From contig JAMCYN010000017.1 in assembly GCA_023474015.1 (NCBI GenBank), positions 8,474 through 46,679 on the forward strand: a DNA stretch of 38,206 nucleotides. Reading direction: 5' to 3'. The position numbers and the translations under genes were made by a program. Source of the stretch: Armatimonadota bacterium (GTDB taxonomy: Bacteria > Armatimonadota > UBA5829). This document shows, in pieces, positions 16,110 to 24,735 of this stretch (position 1 is its first letter; each line of letters opens with the position of its first letter). The notes beneath the pieces are model-generated. The model was given only the letters and a program-made list of their open reading frames with translations, did not search any database and was not told where the DNA came from.

Positions 16110-19100
16110 TTATCCCACCTTCACCGTCCCGCTCCCCAGCAGATTCTGAATCTTGATGACGAAGTCGGTGGTGGCGTCGACCTTGAACGGCGTCGCGACT
16201 TTCTGGCGGGTGCCGGCGTGGACCATCCAGAAGTAGACGGGGCTGTCGCCGGGGTAGGCTTCGAGGAGGCTCTTGAGGGTTTCGAGCCTCGCGGCGGGGG
16301 TGCCGTTGAGCTTGATGTGGACAGGCCGCGAGCCGTTGGCGTTGGGTTTGGCGTGACCGTTGCCGTTCCTGACGGGCGTGACCGACTCGCCGCGAATCTC
16401 GACCTCCACTACCGCGTCCTCTTCGCTTCCGGCTGCCATGCGCTCGCGATGGGTCGCCCGGCCCTTGATGAGCACTATCCTGTCCTTGGCAAGCTGCTGC
16501 GAGCAGTTCTTGAGCGCGTCGGGGAAGAACGTCACGGGGATCGTGCCGTGCAGGTCCTCGACCTTGACAAACGCCATGCGGTTGTTCTGACGGGTGATGC
16601 GTTCGCGGATTTCGGTGATGATCCCGCCGACCACGCACTCCTGGTCGTTATCGAGATCGCGGAAGTTCTGGGCGTTCGCGCTGCAATTCTTTTCAAGAGC
16701 GCCGCGCAGGCTGTCGAGCGGGTGACCGGAGAGATACAGGCCCACAAGGTCCTTCTCCATCGCGTAGATATCCTCGGGCTTGAAGTCGCCCACATGTTCA
16801 TACCTGCGCGTGTCCAGGCTGCGGGCTTCCAGGCCGCTGTCCTCGCCGAAGAGGCCCACCTGCCCGGACTTCTGGTCTCTGAGCCTCGCCGCCGCGGAGC
16901 TTACGGCGTCCGGGAGCATTTCCAGCAACTGCGCGCGGTTTGAGTTGATCGAGGCGAACGCCCCGACCTTGATGAGGCATTCCACAGTGCTCTTGTTCAT
17001 CGCCACTGAGTCCTGCCCGCGCTCGCAGAAGTCGAAAAGATCGCCGAACGCGCCGCTGGACTCTCGCGCGGCGACCATCGACTCTATCACCGCCCGGCCC
17101 ACACCCTTAATCGCCCCTAGCCCGAACCGCAGAGCGCCGCCTTCGACCTCGAATTCAACCCCGCTTGCGTTGACATCGGGCGGCAGGATCGCGATGCCGA
17201 AGCGCTTGCAGTCCTCGATATACATCGAGAGCTTGTCCTTATCGTCCATGTTCGCCGACAGCAGCGCCGCGTAGTATTCGGCGGGGTAGTTGGCCTTCAT
17301 ATAGCCGGTGCGATACGCCAGGAACGCGTAGCAGACCGCGTGCGCCTTGTTGAAAGCGTAGCCCGCGAACGGCTCCACCTGCTCGTAGATCTTTAGCGCG
17401 ATCTTCTCGGAGATGCCGTTGGCCTTCGCGCCCTCCAGGAACTTCTCCTTTTGCTTGTCCATGCTCTCTTTGTTCTTGTTGGACATCGCTTTGCGGAGGA
17501 CGTCGGCCTGGCCCATGGTGAACCCGCCGATCTCGCACGCGATGCGCAAGACCTGCTCCTGGTAGCATATGACGCCGTAGGTCTCTTCGAGGATCGGCTC
17601 CAGCCTGGGGTGCAGATAGGTGATCGGCTCCTGGCCGAACTTGGACTTGACGAACTTCGGGATAAATGCCATCGGCCCCGGTCGGTAAAGCGCGACGATA
17701 GCCGCAAGCTCTCGCACGGAGTTCGGCTTGAGTTCGATCACGTTTCGCCGCATTCCCGCGCCCTCGAGCTGAAAGACACCGTTGGTGTCGCCGCGTCCGA
17801 GCATCTCGAATGTCTTGACGTCGTCGAGCGGGATCTTCATGATGTCGATATCGATCCCGTGGCCCTTCTTCACGTTCCTGATTGCGTTCGCGAGAATGGT
17901 GAGGTTCGCGAGGCCCAGAAAGTCCATCTTCAGCAGGCCGACTTTGCCGATGTCCTTCTTCGCCATCTGCGCGACGAACTCGCCCTTGCCGCCGGATTGC
18001 ACGGGCACGTGCTCGGTAAGCGGGTCGTCGGATATGAGAACGCCCGCCGCGTGCACGCCGACGTTGCGGTTGATCCCTTCGAGGGTCTTGGCGGTGTCTA
18101 TGAGACGCTTGACCTCGCGGCTGCTCTCGTAGACGCGCTTGAGATCGGGGTTGGCCTCCATCGCCTCGTCGATCTTGATGCCGACGGGGATGGTCGGAAT
18201 CATCTTGCACACTCGGTCGACCTCCGAAAGGTCGATCCCCAGCACCCTGCCGCAGTCCCGAACAGCCGCACGGGCCTTGAGACTGCCGAACGTGGCGATC
18301 TGGCCGACGTGATCCCGGCCGTATTTCTCGCATACGTATTGGATGAGCTCGTCTCGGCGGTCGTCCTGGATATCGAGGTCGACGTCGGGCAGTTCCACGC
18401 GCTCGGGGTTGAGAAATCGCTCGAAGGCGAGACCATACTCAATGGGATCAACATCGGTAATGCCAAGCCCATAACCCACAAGGCTGCTGGCCGCCGAGCC
18501 TCTCGCGCCGATATACATTCCCTGGCCGCGCGCGAAGTCGGTGAAGTCGCGGACGATCAGCATATACAGAGGGAAGCCGCAGTCGCTGATGATCTTGCAC
18601 TCGTAGTCGAACTGCTTCCTGTAGTCCTCCGAAGGCTCGCACCCCATGCGCTCCGCCAGGCCGTTCCATGCCTGCTCGTACATGTGGTCCGACGGCGACA
18701 CCCCCTCCGGTACCCCGGGGTCGGGAAGCTTCGACGTGCCGAAACTGAGCTCGACGTTGCAGCGCTCGGCGATCTCCAGCGTATTTTCCAGCGCCTCGGG
18801 CATATGCTTGAAAAGCTGCCCCATCTCATCCGGGCTTTTCATGTAGAACTCGCTGGTGCCGAACCGCAGCCGGTTGGGGTCATCGAGCGTGGACGCTGTC
18901 TGGATGCACAATAGCACGTCGTGGGCTTCGGCGTCCTTGCGGGTGGTGTAGTGGATGTCGTTGGTGGCGACCAGTTTCAGCCCGGTGCGCCCGGCCATAT
19001 CGACAAGCGCGTCGTTGACGGTCCGCTGTTCCGGCAGGCCGTTGTCCATCACCTCGAGGTAGAAGTTCTCCTTGCCGAAGATGTCCAGATACTCGCCGAG

Positions 19101-19580
19101 CGATTTTTCTACCTGCTCGACGTTGTTCTTAAGTATATGATGTGGAATCTCGCCGCCCAGGCAGGCAGTCATCGCGATAAGCTCATCGCCGTACTCGGCC
19201 AGCAGTTCCTTATCGACCCTGGGCTTGTAGTAGAACCCCTCGGAGAACGCGATGCTGACCATCTTGATGAGGTTCTTGTAGCCCTTTTCGCTCTTCGCGA
19301 GGAGCACGAGGTGGTGCTGTTCCTTGTCGAGCCTGGCGTCGCGCATGGTGCGGTGGCGGGGCGCAACGTAGACCTCGCACCCGAGGATAGGCTTGATGCC
19401 GGCGGCCTTGGCTTCGGAGTAGAAGCTGATGTTGCCATACATAACGCCGTGGTCGGTGATGGCGACGGAGGGCATCTCGAACTTGGCGGCAGTTTGGATT
19501 ACGTCCTTAACGCGGCAGGCGCCGTCGAGGAGGCTGAACTCCGTATGTGTGTGAAGATGAACAAAACCAGGCGCGCCCAA
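16110..19580 (-). CDS. dnaE: DNA polymerase III alpha subunit
   Basis: 1156 residues from a TTG start at 19580, with GGAG 7 bases upstream. Order: PHP domain (FVHLHTHTEFSLLDGA at the N-terminus); palm with PDVDLDIQDDRRDE (catalytic Asp pair near 400-402) and a third Asp in LLKMDFLGLANLTIL near 550; YRPGPM and the thumb/finger region; helix-hairpin-helix stretch (about 815-840, LPPDVNASG and GLGAIKGVG); OB fold (about 985-1060, VVGGIITEIRERITRQNN). Length and order are those of DnaE1-type replicative polymerase, without the PolC exonuclease insert. It copies the chromosome as part of the holoenzyme. A TATAAT on the minus strand at 19613-19618 may be the -10, though no -35 fits. Confidence 0.97.
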   Translation of the reverse strand: MGAPGFVHLHTHTEFSLLDGACRVKDVIQTAAKFEMPSVAITDHGVMYGNISFYSEAKAAGIKPILGCEVYVAPRHRTMRDARLDKEQHHLVLLAKSEKGYKNLIKMVSIAFSEGFYYKPRVDKELLAEYGDELIAMTACLGGEIPHHILKNNVEQVEKSLGEYLDIFGKENFYLEVMDNGLPEQRTVNDALVDMAGRTGLKLVATNDIHYTTRKDAEAHDVLLCIQTASTLDDPNRLRFGTSEFYMKSPDEMGQLFKHMPEALENTLEIAERCNVELSFGTSKLPDPGVPEGVSPSDHMYEQAWNGLAERMGCEPSEDYRKQFDYECKIISDCGFPLYMLIVRDFTDFARGQGMYIGARGSAASSLVGYGLGITDVDPIEYGLAFERFLNPERVELPDVDLDIQDDRRDELIQYVCEKYGRDHVGQIATFGSLKARAAVRDCGRVLGIDLSEVDRVCKMIPTIPVGIKIDEAMEANPDLKRVYESSREVKRLIDTAKTLEGINRNVGVHAAGVLISDDPLTEHVPVQSGGKGEFVAQMAKKDIGKVGLLKMDFLGLANLTILANAIRNVKKGHGIDIDIMKIPLDDVKTFEMLGRGDTNGVFQLEGAGMRRNVIELKPNSVRELAAIVALYRPGPMAFIPKFVKSKFGQEPITYLHPRLEPILEETYGVICYQEQVLRIACEIGGFTMGQADVLRKAMSNKNKESMDKQKEKFLEGAKANGISEKIALKIYEQVEPFAGYAFNKAHAVCYAFLAYRTGYMKANYPAEYYAALLSANMDDKDKLSMYIEDCKRFGIAILPPDVNASGVEFEVEGGALRFGLGAIKGVGRAVIESMVAARESSGAFGDLFDFCERGQDSVAMNKSTVECLIKVGAFASINSNRAQLLEMLPDAVSSAAARLRDQKSGQVGLFGEDSGLEARSLDTRRYEHVGDFKPEDIYAMEKDLVGLYLSGHPLDSLRGALEKNCSANAQNFRDLDNDQECVVGGIITEIRERITRQNNRMAFVKVEDLHGTIPVTFFPDALKNCSQQLAKDRIVLIKGRATHRERMAAGSEEDAVVEVEIRGESVTPVRNGNGHAKPNANGSRPVHIKLNGTPAARLETLKSLLEAYPGDSPVYFWMVHAGTRQKVATPFKVDATTDFVIKIQNLLGSGTVKVG

Positions 19581-19735
19581 ATCGATTTCTCCGCCAAAAG
19601 CAAACTTGCACTATTATACAACTTCTGCGGGCGCGCGAGGTACCGGGGGAACGAAAAGTGCCGAGGGAATTTTCCCCAGAGGTCGGGATGTGGGGATTCA
19701 GAGTTGCCGTGGTTCCGAAGGGACGGAAGCCATGG

Positions 19736-20119
19736 TCAATCGTCGGCGGGTTCGATTTCGATGTCCATCAGCACCGTGAACCCGACTATCCGGAGCACTC
19801 TAAGGGGGTAGCCTTCTTCAGTCACGATCACCTTGAGGCGTCGGTCTCGACCAAGAAGAACTTTTGCCGCCCTTGCCAGGTCCTGGATGACCGCAGTGTC
19901 GACGAAGAAGGCCGGCCTGAGGTCAACCACCACGCTATCCGCGGTTTCCGAAGCATTCTTCAGGCCTTCGCTGAACTCCGCTGAGTTGGTGAGATCCAAT
20001 GCGCCACCAGCGGTGATCGTTGCCGTCGAGCCGTCCCAGACCGTGCTTATCTCCACTGTTTCCGTCGTCACCGCTCTGCACGCTCCTTCCCTGGTCTCTT
20101 CAGACGAAACCATGGCCAT
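19736..20119 (-). CDS. STAS-domain protein (anti-sigma factor antagonist-like)
   Basis: 127 residues. The core VVVDLRPAFFVDTAVIQDLARAAKVL has the strand-loop-helix of STAS domains. The loop reads VDTAVIQDL, so the phosphorylatable Ser of the usual DSSGL motif is replaced by Thr-Ala; phosphorylation at Thr would be needed for SpoIIAA-like switching, or the protein is not regulated that way. The C-terminus carries an atypical Val/Ile-rich strand. ATG 20119 has a poor ribosome site; GTG 20071 behind AAGGAG may be the true start. No partner anti-sigma kinase is in the window. It lies between the uxs-like gene and dnaE on the same strand. Confidence 0.7.
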   Translation of the reverse strand: MAMVSSEETREGACRAVTTETVEISTVWDGSTATITAGGALDLTNSAEFSEGLKNASETADSVVVDLRPAFFVDTAVIQDLARAAKVLLGRDRRLKVIVTEEGYPLRVLRIVGFTVLMDIEIEPADD

Positions 20120-20194
20120 CTCGTCCGATGAGCACGGACTTGCTGAGGTTTATGAATACCCATAACTCGGATGTCCGCAAACCATCGGGACTGA

Positions 20195-21127
20195 TCAGAC
20201 CTTCGACCTAAAATAGCTGATGGTCTCCCTCAACCCATCTTCCAAGGAAACCTGGGGCTCCCAGTCGAGCATGCGGCGCGCCTTGTTGATATCCGGCTGG
20301 CGGCGTGTGGGGTCATCCACGGGCAGCGGGCAGAAGGCTATCTCGCTCTTCGATCCCGTCAGCCGGCGAATTATCCGGGCGAATTCAAGCACAGTGATCT
20401 CCTGTGGATTGCCTATGTTCACCGGGTCGCCGCAGTCCGATCTGAACAGCCGATATATGCCCTCGACCTCATCCGACACGTAGCAGAAGCTGCGGGTTTG
20501 GGAGCCATCGCCGAACACGGTCATCGGGCGGCCGGTGAGCGCCTGGAATATGAGTTCGGGCACGACCCGGCCGTCATGCAGGCGCATTCGGGGACCGTAG
20601 GTGTTGAATATGCGCACGATGCGCGTCTTCAACCCGTGGGCGTTGTGATAGGCCATGGTCATGGCCTCGGCGAAGCGCTTGGCCTCGTCGTAGACTCCGC
20701 GCGGGCCGATTGGGTTGACGTTTCCCCAGTAATCCTCCGTCTGCGGGTGCACCAGCGGGTCGCCGTAGACCTCGGAGGTGGACGCAAGTATGAACGAGGC
20801 ATGGTGGGCCTTCGCGACACCCAGGGCATTGTGGGTCCCCAGAGAACCGACTTTCAGGGTCTCGATCGGAAGCTGCTGGTAGTCGATCGGGCTGGCCGGG
20901 GACGCGAAGTGGAAAACCCCGTCCACGCGACCCTCCAACTCGATGTACCTCGTCACATTATGCTCCACGAACGAAAAGTTCGGATTGTGGAACTGGTGGG
21001 CGATGTTGTCGAGGCTACCGGTGATCAGGTTGTCCATGGCCGTGACCCGACAGCCGTCTTCAAGCAGCAGGTCACACAAATGCGAACCCAAGAAACCTGC
21101 CCCACCAGTCACTAGTATATGTTCCAT
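20195..21127 (-). CDS. UDP-glucuronate decarboxylase-like SDR (UDP-xylose synthase family)
   Basis: 310 residues from ATG 21127; the longer frame overlaps smpB and is not used. Extended SDR: NAD-binding GGAGFLG (8-14), [10 protein letters not shown] (76-85), [13 protein letters not shown] with Glu119, [11 protein letters not shown] with the Tyr146-Lys150 pair, and YWGNVNPIG. These blocks mark the UXS group, which turns UDP-glucuronate into UDP-xylose using bound NAD. A role in LPS or exopolysaccharide sugar supply is inferred. The gene starts 17 bases after smpB on the same strand, so the two are probably co-transcribed. Confidence 0.87.
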   Translation of the reverse strand: MEHILVTGGAGFLGSHLCDLLLEDGCRVTAMDNLITGSLDNIAHQFHNPNFSFVEHNVTRYIELEGRVDGVFHFASPASPIDYQQLPIETLKVGSLGTHNALGVAKAHHASFILASTSEVYGDPLVHPQTEDYWGNVNPIGPRGVYDEAKRFAEAMTMAYHNAHGLKTRIVRIFNTYGPRMRLHDGRVVPELIFQALTGRPMTVFGDGSQTRSFCYVSDEVEGIYRLFRSDCGDPVNIGNPQEITVLEFARIIRRLTGSKSEIAFCPLPVDDPTRRQPDINKARRMLDWEPQVSLEDGLRETISYFRSKV

Positions 21128-21143
21128 TTGATAAGTTCCCAAC

Positions 21144-21614
21144 TCAGAATTCTCGATTGCTTTCCTCACGCCGCCTATCCCGCTCGACGTCGCGGGCGGC
21201 GATGGCGTCACGCTTGTCCCACAATTTCTTGCCGCGGGCAAGGCCGATATTGAGTTTCGCGTGACCCTTTGAGAAGTAAAGCTTCAGCGGTACAAGCGTA
21301 AGGCCCTTTTCCTGGAGCTGCCGGTGAATTTTTTGTATCTCCGACCGGTGCATCAAGAGCTTGCGCGGGCGCAAGGGGTCCACGTTGAACCGATTGCCCT
21401 GCTCATACGGCGAAATGTGCATTCCCACAATCCAAAGCTCGCCGTTCTCGAACTTGCAATAAGCCTCTTGTATACTCGCCTTGCTCTGCCGGAGCGATTT
21501 GACCTCAGTCCCCACCAGGACGATGCCTACTTCGAAAGTCTCGCCTATCTCGTATTCATGGTAGGCTTTGCGGTTGGTTATTGAAACGCTCTGGGGCTTT
21601 GCTTCCTTCTTCAT
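21144..21614 (-). CDS. smpB: SsrA-binding protein SmpB
   Basis: 156 residues from ATG 21614 (a longer frame would start at 21638 inside the promoter). Diagnostic blocks: [29 protein letters not shown], the central [24 protein letters not shown], and LVPLKLYF, with a basic tail ([21 protein letters not shown]) that reaches into the ribosomal mRNA channel. SmpB partners tmRNA in rescuing stalled ribosomes. No tmRNA gene was recognised nearby. No Shine-Dalgarno precedes the ATG; the promoter position suggests an almost leaderless message. Confidence 0.96.
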   Translation of the reverse strand: MKKEAKPQSVSITNRKAYHEYEIGETFEVGIVLVGTEVKSLRQSKASIQEAYCKFENGELWIVGMHISPYEQGNRFNVDPLRPRKLLMHRSEIQKIHRQLQEKGLTLVPLKLYFSKGHAKLNIGLARGKKLWDKRDAIAARDVERDRRREESNREF

Positions 21615-21623
21615 GACTGCAAT

Positions 21624-21632
21624 ATTATAGCA
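21624..21632 (-). promoter_or_regulatory. Extended -10 promoter of smpB
   Basis: On the minus strand TGC-TATAAT reads as an extended -10 element (TGn plus perfect hexamer) whose last base is 10 bases before the smpB ATG. Transcription would begin about 3 bases before the start codon. No -35 match is visible, which is usual for extended -10 promoters. Confidence 0.6.
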
Positions 21633-21646
21633 TAACACTCCGAAAC

Positions 21647-21676
21647 GGGAGGGCGAGGCTCCCGCCGAGCCGGCTC
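21647..21676. repeat. GC-rich palindromic repeat (GGGAG...CTCCC / GGCTC...GAGCC)
   Basis: Two overlapping inverted pairs, GGGAG-CTCCC and GGCTC-GAGCC, lie between the divergent smpB and exported-protein genes. It looks like another short dispersed palindrome, but only this copy was found in the window. Confidence 0.35.
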
Positions 21677-21735
21677 ACTGGAGATTTGCCCGCCCCATAT
21701 GCCCGAGGCGTAGAATGGACTGAGATTGTACAAGA

Positions 21736-21756
21736 CTAATATCGGCAAGATATTAG
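21736..21756. promoter_or_regulatory. Perfect 8-bp inverted repeat before an exported-protein gene
   Basis: CTAATATC-GGCAA-GATATTAG, 22 bases ahead of the ATG at 21778. It could be an operator or an mRNA hairpin. The AT-rich arms contrast with the GC-rich surroundings. Confidence 0.5.
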
Positions 21757-21777
21757 AGTCAGGGGGTGAGGACGGAG

Positions 21778-22389
21778 ATGAGATTCGTGGCCCCATTTCT
21801 CACGTTGATACTTGCCGTGGCTACATTTGGCGCGGCAAAATCAGATACACGTCAGGTAGGCAACCTGGGATACAACTCCTACGAGGGCTATCTCTCCGGA
21901 GGGAGTGGCCTCAATAAGCGCTTCGGCCCGGGTGTTGGATACCAGAGCGGCACCGGCGAGGACTCCGTAAGCTTCTCGACCGGTGACGGCGACTACTTCC
22001 GCCGCTACATACCCCAGAGCCAATGGGGCACGTACGGCTATGGCACCGGCCACCTGGGCGAGGGCTATGGTCCCTACATATTCGGCCGGCGGAGTGGCGG
22101 CTCTCCTCCCGGAATGTTCGACCCTCTTCCCGGGACATATATGGATGCGCCGCCGCCGTCGATAAAGGTCGGACGAGGGCGGATTAGCGTGAGGCTTCCA
22201 GACAACTTGCCTGGCGTGTGTCGGGTAACGGTCACGGTGCTGGCGTTCAACAACGCGGAGCTTGAGTCTCAGTGTCTAGAAGCGCCGCCCTTCAACTTCA
22301 GCCTGCCGGTTGTTGATGGGGTCAAGAGCGTGCGGGTGCGGATAGACTATGTGAACAACGGCTTGTCTGCCACATCATACGCGCTGTAG
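21778..22389 (+). CDS. Exported Gly/Tyr-rich protein of unknown function
   Basis: 203 residues from ATG 21778, behind GGGGGTGAGG; GTG 21766 is an in-frame alternative. A signal peptide (MRFVAPFLTLILAVATFGAA) is followed by about 110 residues rich in Gly, Tyr and Ser with GYNSYEGYLSGGSG and YGYGTGHLGEGYGPY patterns, then a Pro-rich hinge. The last 70 or so residues are a likely beta-sandwich (ISVRLPDNLPGVCRVTVTV, VKSVRVRIDYVNNG) with two Cys that may form a disulphide. Probably a cell-surface or extracellular protein; I do not recognise the family. A strong palindrome follows the stop. Confidence 0.75.
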   Translation: MRFVAPFLTLILAVATFGAAKSDTRQVGNLGYNSYEGYLSGGSGLNKRFGPGVGYQSGTGEDSVSFSTGDGDYFRRYIPQSQWGTYGYGTGHLGEGYGPYIFGRRSGGSPPGMFDPLPGTYMDAPPPSIKVGRGRISVRLPDNLPGVCRVTVTVLAFNNAELESQCLEAPPFNFSLPVVDGVKSVRVRIDYVNNGLSATSYAL

Positions 22390-22394
22390 AGACG

Positions 22395-22426
22395 CGGAAG
22401 GGGCCTCGATATCGAGGCCCCTTCCG
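22395..22426. terminator. Perfect 32-base palindrome between convergent genes
   Basis: Arms of 16 bases (CGGAAGGGGCCTCGAT and its reverse complement) meet with no spacer. It begins 6 bases after the stop of the exported-protein gene and ends 22 bases before the stop of the converging gene. There is no T-run on either side, so it is probably a bidirectional stop or an mRNA-stabilising hairpin. Confidence 0.65.
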
Positions 22427-22447
22427 ATAAACCCGCAAAGCCGATCA

Positions 22448-23794
22448 TTACTTGTATCCCAGCCACTCGTCGAATAAGATAGCGTCCTCCGTAGCAACGT
22501 ATAACTTTAGGCTGGGGTGCCATTTCATCTTAAGCGAGGGCAGTTCGGCCGCGAGATCGACCGGGTAGCTGTAGGCGTCTCCATGTTGTTTTGCTTTCTT
22601 CCGCAGGTAGTCCTGCTGGTTGGCGGTCAGCCGCTCCCAGCGGACGGGTTGTTCCGTGAGGACTTCAGACAGGGGATCCAGGTCCGCCCATTCCTCGTCC
22701 GCGAGTAAAGAAATATCGCCGTTCCGTACCAGGCGCTCAAGCGCGGGCTTCATTGCAAAGCAGGCCTTCATATATTCCTGCGACTTCTTAGGCCCGTAGT
22801 TTGCAAGCGCGAGGTCCATCTGTCCTTTGGTGAGCAACCAATTGTCGCCGTCCTTGCGCCACTGCGTGCCTGTCGCCGTAGCGCAGGCGCGGGCCAGAGC
22901 GGCTGTCGTCATCGTGCAGTACGCGGAGATGCTGGTCTTCTCGAGCTCCGCGTCGCAGTTCAGCGTCCCTTCGGCTTCTGGTTCGATCCGGCCGATCAGG
23001 TCCTTTACAGTGTATATTCTATCCAACTCAACTACAGACTCATCTCCAGGAGCATCGGACCCAGGTGAGGTCTTTGCGGTGGCTGAAAGCCGGTGGGCTT
23101 CAAGTTGGCCCGGCACCCACCGTTCCCAGAGCTTGGCAGAGGCATTCGATTCGCACGGAAATGACGACGAGTCAGAAAACTTCCGCCCGTTGCTGAGCGC
23201 GCTGTCAAGTTTGAAGCTGACGCGCAGGTGAAGCAGGAGCTTGACTTTCGATTGCTTGAGTCGCTTGGTTAGTTCCGGCTCGGGAAACTGCGGGCCCCTG
23301 AACGCCCGCGCTCCGGCAAGGAATCGAATGATCTCCTGCTGCTCGCTGCTAAGCTCTTCAAAAGCGACCCCGCCATCCTCCTTGACAGACTTTATCTGGC
23401 TGCTGCTCAGAGAAGCGGCAAGCCTCGCTGCAGCGGATTCCATTGCCCACCGCAGAGCTGTCAGTTCACAGGGATAGAAGACGGTGGTTCTATCTAGGAA
23501 TGTGCTGTCCCGGTCGCAGAGGGAGGCAAGTGCGGGAGGCACGCATTGCGGCTGGGTACGCATCGGGAATTGCTGGGGAGCGCGGAGTTTGTCAGAGATG
23601 AGCAACGCGGCGAGTGTGGGCACACGGAATTGCGTGTAAAGCCCTTCCAACGCCTCTGCCAGCGTGCAGCCTGACCAATCAAAATCGTATGTGTAGATTT
23701 CTTGCGACTGCACCGCCACCAGACCCGACCATGCCGGGCCGCATGCGAGAATAGCCAGAAGCGCAACGAGGGACAGTTTTGTGATAATTGACAC
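22448..23794 (-). CDS. Exported protein of unknown function
   Basis: 448 residues from GTG 23794, behind AAAAAGGGG at spacing 8; an upstream GTG at 23818 would add eight residues that overlap this ribosome site. A signal peptide (core LSLVALLAILACGPAWS) leads to a largely helical mature protein with several Cys. Two stretches, near residues 45-95 (CTLAEALEGLYTQFRVP...) and 290-325 (MTTAALARACATATGTQW then WLLTK), faintly resemble the secretin/TonB short N-terminal (STN) pattern; that is a weak guess. Two 'SSEQQEIIRFLAGAR' and 'TANQQDYLRKKAK' segments resemble each other, hinting at an internal repeat. It follows the histidine kinase gene on the same strand by 119 bases. Confidence 0.65.
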   Translation of the reverse strand: MSIITKLSLVALLAILACGPAWSGLVAVQSQEIYTYDFDWSGCTLAEALEGLYTQFRVPTLAALLISDKLRAPQQFPMRTQPQCVPPALASLCDRDSTFLDRTTVFYPCELTALRWAMESAAARLAASLSSSQIKSVKEDGGVAFEELSSEQQEIIRFLAGARAFRGPQFPEPELTKRLKQSKVKLLLHLRVSFKLDSALSNGRKFSDSSSFPCESNASAKLWERWVPGQLEAHRLSATAKTSPGSDAPGDESVVELDRIYTVKDLIGRIEPEAEGTLNCDAELEKTSISAYCTMTTAALARACATATGTQWRKDGDNWLLTKGQMDLALANYGPKKSQEYMKACFAMKPALERLVRNGDISLLADEEWADLDPLSEVLTEQPVRWERLTANQQDYLRKKAKQHGDAYSYPVDLAAELPSLKMKWHPSLKLYVATEDAILFDEWLGYK

Positions 23795-23913
23795 AGTTAT
23801 CACCCCTTTTTGGCTCACGCTCAGGACACCACGGCGAGATCGTGTTGGCCAGATGCCAACACTATACCCCCCTTTTGATGTTGCGTCAATGCCTGCTCGG
23901 AGTAGGGGGTTCG

Positions 23914-24735
23914 CTAAGCAGCCTCGTCCATCCCCTTACTGCTCTTGAGTCGGACCCTTACGGTTGTCCCCTTCCCGACCTCGCTCTCCACCGCCATCGT
24001 GCCGTCCATGAAACGCACAAGCCCTGAGCAGGTCGAAAGCCCCAGGCCGGAACTGCCCTTCGTGCTGAAAAACGGCTCGAACGCGTGGCTCAGGACCTCG
24101 GCGTCCATGCCGGGGCCGTTGTCTATGACCCGCAGTTCGACCCCGCCGTCAGGACACTCTTCGGCCTCGATCCGTACGTTGTCCCCCGGCCCGGTGGCCT
24201 GCAGGGAGTTAAGAACCAGTGAAAAGATGACCTCTTGCAGCGGCCCTGGATGCCCTTCCACGCAGGGCGCGTTGGGGGAAATGAGGTTCGTGATAGTGCG
24301 CTGCCGCGCGGCGGGGTGGTTCCTGCACATAGCCACGGCGGCTTCCGCCGCCCTTACCAGGGAGATGCGGCAGGACTTCGATTTCTTGTTGCCTGAGAAT
24401 GAAAGTAACTGGCGCACGAGCTCGCCGCCATCTTTGGCGAGCTGCAAGGCCATATTCACTTTCTTTTCTATTTCGGCCCCGGTCTGGCCCCGGCCAAGCT
24501 TGAGCGAAGCTGATTCGAGAGTGGCCTGAATCGATGTCATAACATTGCCGAAGCTGTGAGCGGCCCCTGCGTGAAGCTCACCCAGACACGCCCAACTGGA
24601 GACTTGTTCCACGCGCTCTTGGAGACGCTTAATCTCTTCCTCAAGCCGCCGGTTGCGCTCGTGCAGTTCGTGAATGTCCAACCCGGCCAACAGGTCCTTG
24701 CACGGCTTCAGCGATTGGTAGGCGTTTCGGTCCAT
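23914..24735 (-). CDS. Soluble histidine kinase
   Basis: 273 residues, no signal or membrane span. A short N-terminal coiled coil (about 20-45) precedes the H-box LHAGAAHSFGNVMTSI, with likely phospho-acceptor His60. ATP-binding domain: N-box LVLNSLQAT, G1 DNGPGM, F-box FEPFFSTK and G2 GLGLS. The layout is that of kinases phosphorylating a partner response regulator from the cytoplasm. Its ATG overlaps the stop of the HD-GYP regulator gene in an ATGA, so the two are translationally coupled and almost certainly partners. With no sensor domain of its own, input probably comes through another protein. Confidence 0.92.
   Translation of the reverse strand: MDRNAYQSLKPCKDLLAGLDIHELHERNRRLEEEIKRLQERVEQVSSWACLGELHAGAAHSFGNVMTSIQATLESASLKLGRGQTGAEIEKKVNMALQLAKDGGELVRQLLSFSGNKKSKSCRISLVRAAEAAVAMCRNHPAARQRTITNLISPNAPCVEGHPGPLQEVIFSLVLNSLQATGPGDNVRIEAEECPDGGVELRVIDNGPGMDAEVLSHAFEPFFSTKGSSGLGLSTCSGLVRFMDGTMAVESEVGKGTTVRVRLKSSKGMDEAA

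Noticed and set aside
17451..18914. 487-codon plus-strand frame opposite dnaE
   Set aside because: Antisense shadow of a high-GC coding sequence; dnaE motifs on the other strand are unmistakable.
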